From Castanea sativa (lineage: Eukaryota > Streptophyta > Magnoliopsida > Fagales > Fagaceae): 64,000 bases of DNA. The notes beneath the pieces are model-generated. The model searched no databases, was not told the DNA's origin, and was given only the letters and a program-made list of their open reading frames with translations. The stretch lies in NCBI RefSeq assembly GCF_040712315.1, contig NC_134017.1:50775636-50839635 (forward strand). Direction: 5' to 3'. This document shows positions 35,801-47,634 of the stretch, piece by piece. Numbering within the stretch: the stretch's first letter is position 1; every line of letters begins with the position of its first letter. Made by a program: the position numbers and the translations under genes.

Positions 35801-38800
35801 AAAAAATTGAGAACAAATAGCTATTGAAAAAGTTTTGCACAATGTAATGGTGATGATTAGCAAATGTACCTAAGTTTAATGCTCTAGAGGAAGGTTTGCC
35901 AAAGTAAGGTTTCCTAGATAAAATGCGAGTTTAAGAACTCCTACTTTTAATTTTGACAGATAGGCTAGAATGAATTTCACATGACCACAAAATATTTACC
36001 ATCTTATGATCTTTGGGGTAAAGGCACTGGAAACTAAAATTATACCTAGTGAGTGTTTATCAAATGCTTTTTCCGAGACAAATGAAGATTCTCAAGTGGG
36101 TTTGGAATTTCCTTAATTAAGAGGATATTAGTAACGTACACCATAACCATAAAGAAATGATGCAAATGAAATATTAAAAAAAAAACTAACGAATTAAAAA
36201 AATTAATTTACATCACTTGAAGAATATAATATAGTAAAACTCAAGAGTAGTCTCAATCATATTATTATTGAAGATAAGAGTTGAAACTAAATTCCTCAAT
36301 TCCTAAAAAGGCTACATTACACTACTATAAAAGAAGAGACAGTTTATTGATTTGTCAATGATGTTATTCTATGTATTGCCCTCATCCTATAAACAAAGAG
36401 GTAATTGTAACCACTTCACAAGCTAACAATATAGCTTTTTAACTTCTTAGTAACCACATATCCTAGTACTTAGCCTTCTCTCCTTAAGTCTTACACAACA
36501 TAATTACCAAGCTTATACATGTTATACTCCATTTAAATAATTTTATTTTATATTTATATTCTTCATATATTTAGGGTGTAAATAACATAGAAGCTTACAT
36601 TTTAGATGAGAAACTCTTATTGTTGAAGTTACATTACATTGGATGTAGACTTTTGTCTTAATATCAAGGCATTCTTTGGTCTTGAGATTTTTCTAAACAT
36701 CTGCACTTAGTTCACTAGGTTGTCTCTGCCTCTAGAGGAATGCATATATGGCAATGTAATTACCTGATAATGATAATAACAGAATAGTGTTGTACATTAT
36801 GAGTAATGTCAAGGGTGTTTGGAGTAACAATTTTCCCATCAGAACAAAATAGTGCTGTACATTATGAGTAATATCAAGGGTGTTTGTCCTGCTTTTGAAT
36901 TTGTACTAGAATTAATACTTGACCCATAATTTAGGTTAGATATATACATATTTTGCATGACTAAAGGTAGTTTCTTCAAACAGGTAATCCATGCTCTATT
37001 AATATTGACCTCATATTTTTAATGAATTCTCATCATATATCTTAATGAGGTATTTTGATCCTAATGCTTAATGAACATGAATCTCAGTTCTACCAGCAAG
37101 AGTCTGCTAAACTGCGTGCGCAAATCGGAAATTTGCAGAATTCAAACAGGTAATCTAAAGATATTTAAGATCATCTCATTGTCCAGAATTATACTGTTTC
37201 ACTAGCATGCAACCTTTTCATTCTGACAATGTTTTTTCCAGGCAAATGATGGGTGAGTCTTTGAGCAATTTGACTGTAAAAGAGCTCAAGAGCTTGGAGA
37301 TTAAATTAGAGAGAGGAATTAGCAGAATTAGGTCCAAAAAGGTATCTCTTCCATGTTTTCACTTACAAATATATGAGTTTTGTTTTACTAATAACAAGTA
37401 ACTTAATTTCTTTATTGCATTAGTCTAAGTCACCACTAACAATCAACTATTCTTTTATTTCCTTTTTTCTTCTCATTGGATCCAGAATGAGCTCTTGTTT
37501 GCAGAAATTGAGTATATGCAGAAAAGGGTAACCAATCCTTCTCTTTGACTAATTCTTCTTTTTGAAGTTATCTACTCTCTATATTAGTAGTCCAAAATAT
37601 TTGAAGATGTTTGTTGAGGCTGGGAGTACTAGCACAATGCTTATCTTTTAAGTAGGTCTGCAAGTTATATGTCTTAATAAATTTATATGATTAGTGTGAG
37701 GCAACAGATTTTCAACATAGTATTGACAGCCTCAATTGTCATTATCAATCAAGGATGTGCTACAATAAACGCATAAATTTTTAATATTAATGCTTTTTCC
37801 TAATGAACAAAAAAGAAAAGAATAAAAGAAGGAATTATGGAATATGTACCCATCTAATTGAAGTTGATTAGAGTTATTCACCTTAAAACAAACTGTTAGA
37901 GAAATTTCTAAAAAAATTAAACTAGATAAGAAATAGTAAGGATGATTTACTGGAGCATATTAAAAAGATTTTAGCCTGCAATTTATTGCTGCAGCACTAA
38001 CTCCAAGTTAATACATTAGGGTTACAACTTCTACATGTTCTGAGCAATGGCAAATTGGCAATATTCTGACTTTAAAAATCTGTAGTTATTTAATGAAAAT
38101 GTTTCGTATGTATAATTCTTTTAAGAATTACACACTCAACCACTGCACACCCTTGGTGCGATGACCACTTCACAAGTATAAGTGCTTGTGGAGTGGGGGG
38201 GGCAATGACCAGGATTCAAGTCTCTAGGAAGGAGCTTCACACATATATACACTTAGATTAGGCTAGAATAAAATTCTATCTTGTATAAAAAAAGAAAAGA
38301 AAAAGAATTACACACTCACAACATTTAATAAACACAGACTAACCAAAATTCAACTCAACCCAAAACAAACTTTTAATACCAATACATCTAGTGTTCTCAT
38401 ATGGACACAATAAATAAACTCAAACTCACACAAACTACCATGCATCTTACATACGTTTAGGATGTAGTTCAGTTAATGTCAATTCTGCAGTAAAAATACT
38501 TCCCATCATTCATTTTTCTTACCTAATTTTGGACAACTCTACCTTAAAACCTTTTCCAATTTTATTTTTCTTGATAAAGAAAATATTTTCCACTTAATGA
38601 AGAATCAATACATAGTTTTTATAGTGCAATATTGTAAGAGTGGTGCTTGGAAGATTACAAATTTTACTACATAAACTTTTGAAACTAATATGTCACCGGT
38701 CACAAATATTTTTGAAGGCGTCACAAATTACAAAATAGTAATTATAATATTTATTTATCACGTGTTGAAATGACATTAATCACATTCATTGTTACGTACT

Positions 38801-41281
38801 CTTTTAAGTCTTTTAAGATAAATTTTGTAATAACTTTAGAATTTTCTATATTGTAAACATGGAACATCTCTATATTTTTTGGTGAAAATATTTAGTGCAT
38901 TGGATGTACTACATTTATCTCTTACATAAGGATAAGTCTCACATATAGGTTTTGCATATAGAACCCACCCTTATACAAGACTAAGTTATAATACTCAGTA
39001 TATGGAATAATTTCTCATATTTTTGGTGCATAAACATGCATGTAACAGCATAAAATAAGTGAGTACCAAATATGACTTTTCCCTAGGGATCAGCAGTTCT
39101 GCTACTTAAATTTCATGGTGTACTACAAGTCAGAAATTGAATCACAGAACCACAGTGACTTAGGGACAGCATATATACTAGGTTACCAGCTAATCCACCC
39201 TACTGTAGCTCTGCTCAGTATCTCTACCAGACCATACATGAGCTTAAAATGAACTCTTACCATATTTTTTCTCCCCCCCCAAAAAAAAAAAAAATCCCAA
39301 TACTCATGTTCATCACAAAATTTTGGAACTTCCCAATAGGAAAAAACAATAGTTTGTTTTAGTGCCTTCTAATTTCTATATATATTTTTTATCATCTAAT
39401 TTCTATATATTGCATCCAATTAAAAGAATTTTTTTTGTTTTATCAAATACCATCCATTAGACAATTCGTTTTTAGAAGAAATCCACTAGACAACTTGGAT
39501 ATTTTTTAATACCTCTTACTTATTCCAGCCCTAGAAACTTTGCACTGGGACAGCAACATATGCTTGCTACCCAATATAGACAAACTTGGATCTTAAGATA
39601 CTTCACAATATAGACAAACTTGGGAAGTATGACACTTTTCACAAATTGAACATGAATTGATTATATAGAGTGAATTAATGGGTTGGATCGGAGGAATTGA
39701 TTACATTGACATGAAATTCAAAGTCAAAATATATATGTACTGAATTAGTAGTTGATCTACTTTTCAAATTATGTAAATCCTATTATAAAAAATTGTGAAT
39801 CCCTTGTAATGTGTGATCAACAATTGAATGAAAGATCCCATCAAAAACAAAGAAAAAAAAAAACAATTGAATGAAAGATGACATAGGTCTTAGTGACTGA
39901 AACATGATAATCTCTTATGTTCTCCATTTCTGATCATCTCAATATAATTATTCATAATATTTCAATTTTAACACAAGTTTCACCTTAGACTGAATGTTTG
40001 TAAAAAGAATGAAGGTTGAATTATTTCAAATTATTACATGTGAAACTTCTCGCCATATAATTACACAATCATATCAAGTGCTTGACACCAGTGGATCACC
40101 CATATTTTAACAATGTTTGTGAAAGTGAGGTTGACAAAATTAGGGTGCTTAGTAGGGTCTTAGTACTTAGTGATTTAGTCAAATAATTTTTCCTTACACG
40201 TTTGTTTGGTTCTCTTATATTTCTGGAATATGAAAATTGGGAGACTATTGTAATTTGAAAATTCTCAATTTGAATTTATTATTATTATTATGGGAAATAA
40301 TACTTTTCCATCCTATACTTTCATAACATTTACAATGGTTCCACTCCCCAGCCCCGTCAAAAAGAATGGTATCAAGGTAACCCGAACGGTCTAAATTCGA
40401 CGTTAAATAAGACAAAAATTAAGTGTAGTTACGAAATTACACTCATTGGTTGAGATGAAAAAACCGTAATTTCTATCTAATTTAGATGATAATTGACATT
40501 GTTATAGATTTTTCTCAAATTTAGGTGTCAATCGGGCAACTAATAGTTTGGAGGATATTATAAATAAGGTAAAATTCTAGGGTGGAATTGTATAATTCGT
40601 CATTTTATTATTTCAAGTTGCAATCGAATTCATTTTTGTTTGGATCAGTGAGTTTGGCTGCAAAATAAATGTCTTCTTTGTGTGTAACTCTGATCTTATT
40701 TATTTATTTATTTTTATAATTTGATTGTTATAATAAGTAGGAGAGAGGCGATGCCAACTCCAATACTTAGGCAATATCACTAATCGGCCATGCTCTTGAC
40801 CCCTTATGATCTATTTTTATGTTTGCAAAATAGTAAATAAGCTCATTCTAATTATTGAAGCTGTCTAGATTCACATCTCTATTTATCTACTTATTCAAAT
40901 TGCTTTTAGCAATGAATGTTGCAGTTATAACATTCCCCATATTAAAATGTGCATTGCAGGAAGTTGAATTGCATAACAATAACCAGCTTCTCCGAGCAAA
41001 GGTTTCCCTCTCTCTCTATATATATCTATATGTGTGTATATGCATGCAAGTGCGTGTGTAGTAGACAAATAATGGTGACATGTATGTGAATTTTGTGGAT
41101 GGTATAGATAGCCGAGAATGAGAGAAACCAGCAGAACTTGAATGTGATGCCAGCAGGAGGTGGGAACTATGAGCTCATGCAAACTCAGCAATATGATTCT
41201 CGAAACTTTTTCCAAGTAAATGCATTACAACCCAATCATCAGTACCCACGTGAAGACCAGATGTCTCTTCAATTAGTGTAA
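29857..41281 (+). CDS. AG: AGAMOUS, C-class MIKC MADS-box transcription factor
   Basis: Nuclear DNA-binding protein that specifies stamens and carpels and ends floral meristem growth, acting in tetramers with SEPALLATA-type partners. Coding exons: 29857-30083, 34784-34865, 37088-37149, 37242-37341, 37486-37527, 40960-41001, 41108-41281. All joins use GT-AG and keep frame, giving 242 residues; the exon sizes 82, 62, 100, 42, 42 match my recollection of the AG-gene pattern. Residues 1-16 are the short N-terminal extension typical of AG proteins. Residues 17-75 are the MADS domain ([12 protein letters not shown].., [22 protein letters not shown]). The I region follows to about 103, the K domain from [10 protein letters not shown] (104) to about 185, then the C-terminus. 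The C-terminus carries AG motif I ([11 protein letters not shown]), AG motif II ([13 protein letters not shown]) and the clade-typical end LQLV. This favours euAG over the PLENA/SHATTERPROOF lineage. No defect is visible. A strong donor overlaps the stop (see the 3' region). Confidence 0.96.
30636..32161 (+). promoter_or_regulatory. Candidate AG intronic enhancer (LFY, CCAATCA, AAGAAT sites)
   Basis: The large AG intron (30084-34783; second intron if the leader intron is counted) is the known site of AG control in Arabidopsis. Within it, LEAFY-type CCANTGT/G sites lie at 30636-30642 (CCATTGT), 32056-32062 (CCATTGT) and 32113-32119 (CCAATGG). CCAATCA boxes lie at 30977-30983, 31205-31211 and 32155-32161. 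An AAGAAT box at 31330-31335 is followed by GTCACGTCAC, and a G-box CACGTG is at 32078-32083. WUSCHEL-type TTAATGG occurs at 30222 and 30786, and CAATGAGA is repeated at 31621, 31820 and 31861. The cluster is seen directly; its function is inferred from published AG-intron studies as I remember them. Confidence 0.7.
30915..31290 (+). promoter_or_regulatory. Four telo-boxes in the large AG intron
   Basis: TTAGGGTTT (complement AAACCCTAA) occurs exactly at 30915-30923, 31018-31026, 31110-31118 and 31282-31290, all in one orientation within 376 bp. CT/GA runs (30679-30697 and 31763-31777) lie on both sides. In Arabidopsis, telo-boxes and GA motifs recruit Polycomb repressive complex 2 through telomere-repeat-binding and BPC proteins, and AG is a Polycomb target. 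A silencer role here is inferred. Confidence 0.6.
36783..36886 (+). repeat. Direct repeat in the second coding intron of AG
   Basis: A 39-bp sequence (AATAGTGTTGTACATTATGA..) at 36783-36821 recurs at 36848-36886 with two changes (65-bp offset). It lies in the 2.2-kb intron between coding exons two and three and has no recognised function. Confidence 0.85.
38139..38302 (+). mobile_element. SINE (family A) inside an AG intron, perfect TSD
   Basis: A full-length + strand copy lies in the 3.4-kb AG intron 37528-40959: head CCTTGGTGCGATGACCAC, B-box GGATTCAAGTCTC, and a tail TTGTATAAAAAAAG. AAGAATTACACACTCA is duplicated exactly at 38123-38138 and 38303-38318. It is in the sense orientation with respect to AG and does not touch any splice site. 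Confidence 0.93.
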
Positions 41282-42200
41282 GAGTCTCCCTCCTGATTTA
41301 ACGTTTTCATCGTCCTCAATAATTATCTACAATCATTTTTTGCTTGCATGTGACATGCATCACATTTCATTGATCGAATTGTTTTCACGTGTAAAGACTT
41401 AAATTCAGTCAAATCTTAATTTGGAACTATACGGGAGATTAAAATGATAACCACAAATTATGCATGACATTTGATGATCATGTTTGCCAATTAAAGTGGG
41501 ATGTTTGTCAACCAGATTGAATTTTTTCCCACATTACAGTCAGTCTGCTCAATAATTGTGTCAAAATGAGGGTAGCTGGCGGGATCATTGACTTGTTTAT
41601 TGACTAGATTTGCATTATAGATTGGTGGATTGATTTCAAGTTTGGAAATTTCTATGTGCTCAAGTATCACACTAATTAAGCGTGCAATAACCTAATCGGT
41701 TGCTAGTCTAGATTTAAATACTTAGAAAGCTATAACCATATATTTTTAAGGCTAACCTTACAAGATAAATCATTGACATATGTTATCTGCTGATTATTCA
41801 TGACTATAATGAATAAGATAATCTAATAAACATTTGTCTAATACATATTTTCTTACTATTTCCAAGCAGTTAATAAGCTTTAGGGCCTTGCAATATCTGC
41901 TGTTTTTATATTCCATGGAGAATATCAAATATGACATCAAGTGAAAGCTACAGGTATGTTGTCAAACACTAAGCGGAGGGTACTATCCCTAGTGTTGTGG
42001 CTTTGTAGACTGTCATAAGACTCCTAAGAATGCTATTTGAGATGGATCTGTTTTGTGTATGTTTATTCAAGCACTAAGAACTCTATTGCAGATACCACTA
42101 ACATAATTATCATCATTAGTCTTATTTGATCTTTAAGTACTCTCTTTGTAGCTTTAATTGATTTTCCAGTCTTCTGTATACATAATCAGCTTATCTGCAC
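41278..42200 (+). other. AG 3' region with a splice donor overlapping the stop
   Basis: GTG-TAA (Val-stop) at 41276-41281 overlaps a strong donor (AATTAGT|GTAAGA, cut after 41277). Genes of this clade often have a last intron near the final codon. A good acceptor ends at 41869 (TTTCCAAGCAG). Splicing there would give Val plus three residues (N-K-L) and a stop; read-through gives LQLV and stop. AATAAA occurs at 41825-41830. A second donor-like site (CTACAG|GTATGT, after 41952) and acceptor-like site (TATTGCAG near 42090) could be 3' UTR introns. The true form needs cDNA. Confidence 0.45.
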
Positions 42201-42979
42201 TGTCTCAGTTGATATAAACAATATTACAGTCAAATTCACCAAATCACTGAAAGGTGTAAAGAATTGGGAAAAGTGATATGTAATTAGCTTCTCACTAAAA
42301 AATAATAATTGATAAGAGTATGAGGGAAAGAGATGAGAGAGTAATTATTTATTACAGAAAAGTTAAATACAATTTCTTAAGTGTTGTATATTAAATTTCT
42401 TGATTAAATTCAATTAAATAATTATATCTACTAATTTGAATAAAATACTATATACGTTGTGTCAAATATTGCCATCACTTAGAAAAAGTTAGACAAGGTA
42501 CAACTCATATAGCAATAACATCAATTTTTGAGTGCAAGAGTTGGTGGTTCGTCTTGTTTTGGAAGTGTATGGAGTGATTTGTTAGTATCTAGATCCCACA
42601 AACTTGGCGTGATATGTGCAAAGGAGGGCTGTGTATAATAAGATAACAACTAAACCTTAAAATTAATATTAAAAAAAGTGTACATAAGAAAAATACGCAC
42701 CTAAGAAATACAAATCATTTGTCATATTTTTTTTGTAATCTACTTTATATTTTGCCAATCACAATTAGTTATGTGTTCGTTTGACTTCTTTTAGTTTGAC
42801 GGTTCTCAGTGTTTATGAAATACTATTTTGTTAAGATGTTATGCTATCCATATAGCAATCTTAAATATCAGAAGAGAAGAGCCACATTGCATAAATGAAC
42901 CTGAAATGCTGAAATTGCTTAATTAGAAAAATGCCATATACAACATGAAAAGAATGTCTAGCAGTTCCATTTGAGAAAA
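42201..42979. other. Intergenic gap between AG and the GDSL gene
   Basis: Non-coding, AT-rich spacer between two convergent genes. No repeat element is recognised. Confidence 0.6.
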
Positions 42980-42985
42980 TTTATT
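42980..42985 (-). terminator. Poly(A) signal of the GDSL gene
   Basis: AATAAA on the - strand, about 58 bases after the stop codon at 43043, correctly placed for 3'-end formation. Confidence 0.55.
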
Positions 42986-43042
42986 AACCAAAAAATAAAA
43001 AATCTCTTATGAAGGATTAAACCAACGGCTAGGGCTCCTTGA

Positions 43043-44762
43043 TTAAAGCTTAATTAGGTGACTAATATCCATCGGATGGGTATCAGTTACCAACAAATTC
43101 TGGTATGATCTAGCTGCAGATACTTTGTTAGCAGCTTCAGTAGGATGGAAAGAGTCCCAGAATGTGTACTCACTCCTATTCAGGCATGGAGTTTCGGAAT
43201 GAATACATTGCCCAATTTCATCAACTGGACAACACCCAACATTTGTAACCTTGAAACCTGAAATGCATAAATCACATAATATACTATTACTAAAAATATT
43301 TGTTCAAAAATCAATAATCTATATATAGAGAGAGAGGAAAAATAAGACAAAGTTTGAAAAATTATACCAGCAAGTAATGCATCCCCTGATGCAATCCCCA
43401 AATAATTCACATATATAAATTTTGCATCAGTTAGTTCCTTATTCAGTTGATCCACAAGTAATACAAGCTTCTTGTTAAAGAGTAGGGCATCTAAATTAAT
43501 CTTATCTACGCACAAAGAACCATTTGTGCCATGTGATGCAATTGAAAATGGAGTGCAGCCTAATGGTCCTACTCCAAATATTGCAACCTTCCTTGCTCCA
43601 TAACTGTGCAAAGTCTATGAAAAAAAAAAAAAAAAAAAAAAATCAAACTTGGTTCGAGTATGTGTAGGGGAATAGAACAAGAAACATATTGCACCAACGC
43701 TACTAACCTTGATTTGGTTACCATATTGTGTAATAAGAGCTTCAGCGTATTGCTCTGAAGTATAGTTCTGGCTTGTGGCATAATTTTGGGGCATGTAGTA
43801 GTTGTTAAGGTAGTCATTACTTCCCATTCCAACATAATATAAGCATTTATTTAGGTGCTGAGTGGCTGCATCTTTACTTCCTAGACTACTAGTAATGCGA
43901 GAAAATGTTGTTCCGTGATTCACCAACTGTTTATCCAAGCTGATCCGAATACCCTGCATGGTGGCCGGAGAAGTTTATGTCATGTATCGATCACTTGTGA
44001 TGTGTTAATTTATACAAAAGCATATAGATATGCGTAAAACTAGTACTGCAAGTACAAGTGCAGAATTTAAGCAAACAAATACCAATTCAAAGATCAAGAA
44101 GTTAATTGACTATATGTAAATTACCAAGTGACTCCCACTTTCTTCACGAATTCCAGCTGAGGCAGATGCATAATTCACACCTAAGAGTATGTCCGAGCTC
44201 GCAAGATTTGCAAAGGGTGGAATGTACTTGTCGAAGCCCAAAATTTGAGCTACAGAGAGAATTTACAATTAACATGCTGAAAATGAAGAAGCTCATGTCC
44301 TGGCTACCATGATCAAATGAATGTTTCAACTAACCAAAAAAAAAAAAACACGTTGATGCACAGATTATCATTATGTCAACCTTAACATGCATTCAGATAA
44401 ATAGTACATATGTTTTCTCTAGTGTATGTTTGAAATACGCATATAGATTTCAAGACACGAATTTGCATATCATGTTTATATATATGGGAGATACTTAGCT
44501 CTATCAAATTACCTAATATGTCAGCCGTGGTTAGGCCATTGGTAAATCTTCCTGTCGGCCCTTGAGGAAGGTCAATACCATATGGAGGGTAATTAGATAC
44601 AGCCTTTGTTTGAAGCCCGTTATTATTGCCATTATCCACTAGGGAGTCTCCGAAAATGAAAAAACAAGGTACTTGGGGCACTGCATGAACATGAAGTTGC
44701 ATGTTTGATGAAACCACCAGAAGAGCAAGTAACAATAGCCATATTTTTATCTCAGCCAACAT
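43043..44762 (-). CDS. GDSL esterase/lipase (SGNH hydrolase family)
   Basis: Secreted serine hydrolase that cleaves ester bonds; its natural substrate is unknown. Exons on the - strand: 44762-44513, 44249-44125, 43953-43708, 43614-43368, 43257-43043. All introns are GT-AG and the frame holds to TAA, giving 360 residues, the normal size. The start at 44762 is chosen because it opens a signal peptide (charged start, then WLLLLALLVVSS, residues 8-19); the open frame further upstream lies between the TATA box and this ATG. Block I is FIFGDSLVDNGNNN (nucleophile Ser40), block II GVNYASASAGI (107-117), block III GMGSND (Asn171) and block V WDSFHPT (Asp324, His327), so the catalytic set is complete. 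It converges with AG. In Arabidopsis a GDSL gene (At4g18970) also neighbours AG, so orthology is plausible. Confidence 0.95.
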
Positions 44763-44893
44763 TGTGAAAAGAAAACAAATAAAGGAAAATGCAAAAGAAG
44801 TAGGAACGTAGAGAAAAAGTAGAAGAATGTGAGATGAATATGTGAGAAAGTTAAAAAGCAAGTAGGATGAAAAATGTGTAGCAGCAAAACAAG

Positions 44894-44901
44894 TATATAT
44901 A
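44894..44901 (-). promoter_or_regulatory. TATA box of the GDSL gene
   Basis: TATATATA on the - strand, about 132 bases before the chosen ATG (44762). This implies a 5' leader of about 100 nt and supports the choice of start over the upstream in-frame ATG at 44936. Confidence 0.6.
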
Positions 44902-44939
44902 GGCAAAAAGGGAATGGAGGCGGGTGATACAACCATTCA

Positions 44940-47180
44940 AATACAATTATGCGAATCCAATGGGCACCTGAGGTTGACAATTTTGACGTAGGAAATGATT
45001 GATTTACCACTTACACTAAAAAAAATAGGAGCCATTTGAGGCTGAAAATGCGTATCTGCTTGTTAAAATAGTAACAACCTTTCTTTATTGCTATAATTTT
45101 GCTATGTGGTGACTTGTGAGTGGTGAAATCATGTATTCACTATTTTATTTTCAACCCTCACGAGTTATGAAAAAATTTGTGGGATTAGAAAAAAACCCTT
45201 TTAAATTCTAATTATGTCTTGGGAACAATTAAACTTATAAAAAATAGTATGTTAGTAATTAGAATCTTATATCTGTAATATAATCTCATTTCTGTAATAA
45301 CACAATAATAGAATCTTAAGTCTGTAATTAGGAGCATGCATAGTTCGAGTTAGGTTGGATTAGGAATATCTTTCAACCCAACATGGCCTCCTTAGACCTT
45401 AGTTTTAGAGATCTCCAAATCAAGTTACCAATCCAACTCATTGTAGCTCTAAAAACCAACTCAACCATTGATAACACAAGACAAATTGAGTTGCCATAGA
45501 GCTCAGATCACTATATTGAGTACGTGGGGTTGTCTAGTTCGCAATTTTCTTTGAAAATGATTGAGTTTTCACTGAAACTCATTATGCACACAATGATTAA
45601 AATGCACTCAATTGAACATAATATTTCAATTTGATTGAAACAAAGTCTTAAAATACCAAATTTACCGAACTAAAAAATTAAGATGAGTCCTAAAATAAAT
45701 AAATAAAAATTAGTGAAAATATAAACATTTTAAACTATTAGTAGTATGAGTTGGGTCAAGTTACATAGGTTAAACTTTTTGTCAAGACAAATTAGACCCA
45801 ACCCTAGCTTAAAAAAACTTTAAACCCAGCACAACCCATCAACTCATGAAAACCCAACATGAGGTGTCATATAGGGGTTGAATTAGGTCCAACTTATTAG
45901 TTTGGTGGGTTAAATGCACTCCACTATGTTTATTTCAAAGTTCCATACAACATGATATAATGGAATAATATTCCAATTGAATTTCTCAAAACACCCATAT
46001 AGAATTATATGTAAACTTTCTTTAAGATTTGCTTAAAATTTTGTTTCAATAAATTAAATAATTAATATCATTATCCTTCATTTAAAAATTAATCTCTATA
46101 TAAATATTAAAAATTGAAAAAATTTGACATCCTCTAATAAATTAATAATATCTATTTGAAAAAACTTTTCGACCCCATCTAATAATATCCACTTGAATTA
46201 TTTAAAAATAAATAAAACATATTTAATACAAAAGAAAAAAAAGTTAATATCTATTTGAAAAGTAAATTACTATATCAAGAAAAGAACGAGTTTATAATTT
46301 ATTTATTTATTAAAGCCCATACTACATCATTAATATTTTCTACATTAATATTTATTTATTTTTTTAACATTAATATTTTTCTAGAAAATGAATCATTTTC
46401 TAAAATGCATTTTCTAGAAAACTTAACACACATCTACAAGCACAAAGAAAATGAAAATAAAAGAGAATAAATAAATATATCTATAAAAAGTATATAATAG
46501 GGGATCTTTAGTGGGGCCATGGAGAATTTAAATTTCTCCCTTGATCCCCTGACTCCATCCTTGACTTTAACATTGTAATTGATCAAATACTTTAAATGTT
46601 AAAACTCTTTTTGATAAAAGCTCATAATTTCAAAACCTCTACAATTAAAATTCTCCTTCATACAATAATTTCAAACAGACACCAAAATGTTGTATATACA
46701 TTTTACCTTCAAATTAAAGTAGCATTGTATATAATAGTGGAAAACAATTTCTCTATATTTTGGATCTTTTACTCTAAAAAATAAATTGGCTACATTTCGC
46801 ATGTAAATTCTTTGATAATTGAATAAGAGATCTGAAGCTTAATCTTCACTTGCATGCATAAAAAACTGATTGGTGTTTTGATTTGATGATGAAGAGGGCA
46901 ATTATCAAAAGCGGATGACATAGATTGAAACCCTATAAAAAATTATAAAAAAAATTGGGTACATTTAATTTTTAACAACAAATGCAGTGACCATAAAGAA
47001 AAAAAAAATCTAATTTGCCCTAATAAAAAAGACCAAATAAAAAAATTCCTATATAAAACAGCAAAATTAAATCTCAAGACTATAACCAGGCTAGGAAGTT
47101 TGCTGCATGGTACATTAAGCAGCATACACAACACCAAATAATTCAGTTTATTCAAATATACCCTAAGAAAAAAGAAAATT
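44940..47180. other. Intergenic DNA upstream of the GDSL gene
   Basis: No gene is recognised. The stretch is AT-rich, with a small palindrome at about 46376-46422 (TTTTCTAGAAAATGAATCA and inverted words). 45340-45900 carries GGTTGGGT/ACCCAACC-type words in both orientations, suggestive of transposon debris without defined ends. Confidence 0.6.
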
Positions 47181-47270
47181 CCCTTTGAGGGAAACAAGTC
47201 TAAAGTTTTTTTTTTTTTTTGGTTCCAAAAAAAAAAAAAAAAAAACTTTAGACTTATTTCTTTCAAAGGG
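47181..47270. repeat. Fold-back hairpin, ~40-bp arms, 6-bp loop
   Basis: CCCTTTGAGGGAAACAAGTC..TAAAG followed by a 15-T run pairs with a 20-A run followed by CTTTAGACTTATTTCTTTCA..AAGGG. The loop is GGTTCC. Outer arm pairing has about three mismatches. It could be a tiny fold-back transposon or the result of palindromic duplication. A pre-miRNA is unlikely because half of each arm is a homopolymer. Confidence 0.85.
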
Positions 47271-47555
47271 CTGGGAGGAAGGATTTTTTACATAAGACTT
47301 TTTTCAAACATCTTTTTATACGTGTTCAATGTTTCATATAGCTAAAAACCTTTAGTCAGAAAATTATTTTTTTACCAAAAATGAAAATTACACTCTAATT
47401 TGGGGGCTATTTTGATTCTGCTCCCTAATTTTTAAAATTTTGATTTCAGTCTCACATTGTTTTTAAGGCTGTCCCTCTATTCATTCTAGTTAGTAATATA
47501 GCCATTAAATGACAACTAAGATTAAAGGTTTTTCTCTTAGAATTTGCATCATTTT

Positions 47556-47587
47556 TTTTTTTCAGAGAGAGTTTCAACCTATGGCAA
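47556..47587 (-). mobile_element. SINE family B 3'-end micro-insertion with TSD
   Basis: On the - strand, CCATAGGTTGAAACTCTCTC followed by TGAAAAAAA is the 3' end of SINE family B (compare 12341-12365). AATTTGCATCATTTT is duplicated exactly at 47541-47555 and 47588-47602, so this is an independent, extremely 5'-truncated insertion of about 32 bp. Confidence 0.85.
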
Positions 47588-47634
47588 AATTTGCATCATT
47601 TTGAGCCATCACATTTTTTTTTCTTCTTATTAAT

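Noticed and set aside
44747..45010. Upstream open frame and in-frame ATG (44936) before the GDSL start
   Set aside because: The frame lies upstream of or between the TATA box and the ATG that opens the signal peptide; family length fits the 44762 start.
47181..47270. Hairpin as a microRNA precursor
   Set aside because: Arms are half homopolymer and no plausible mature miRNA can be placed.
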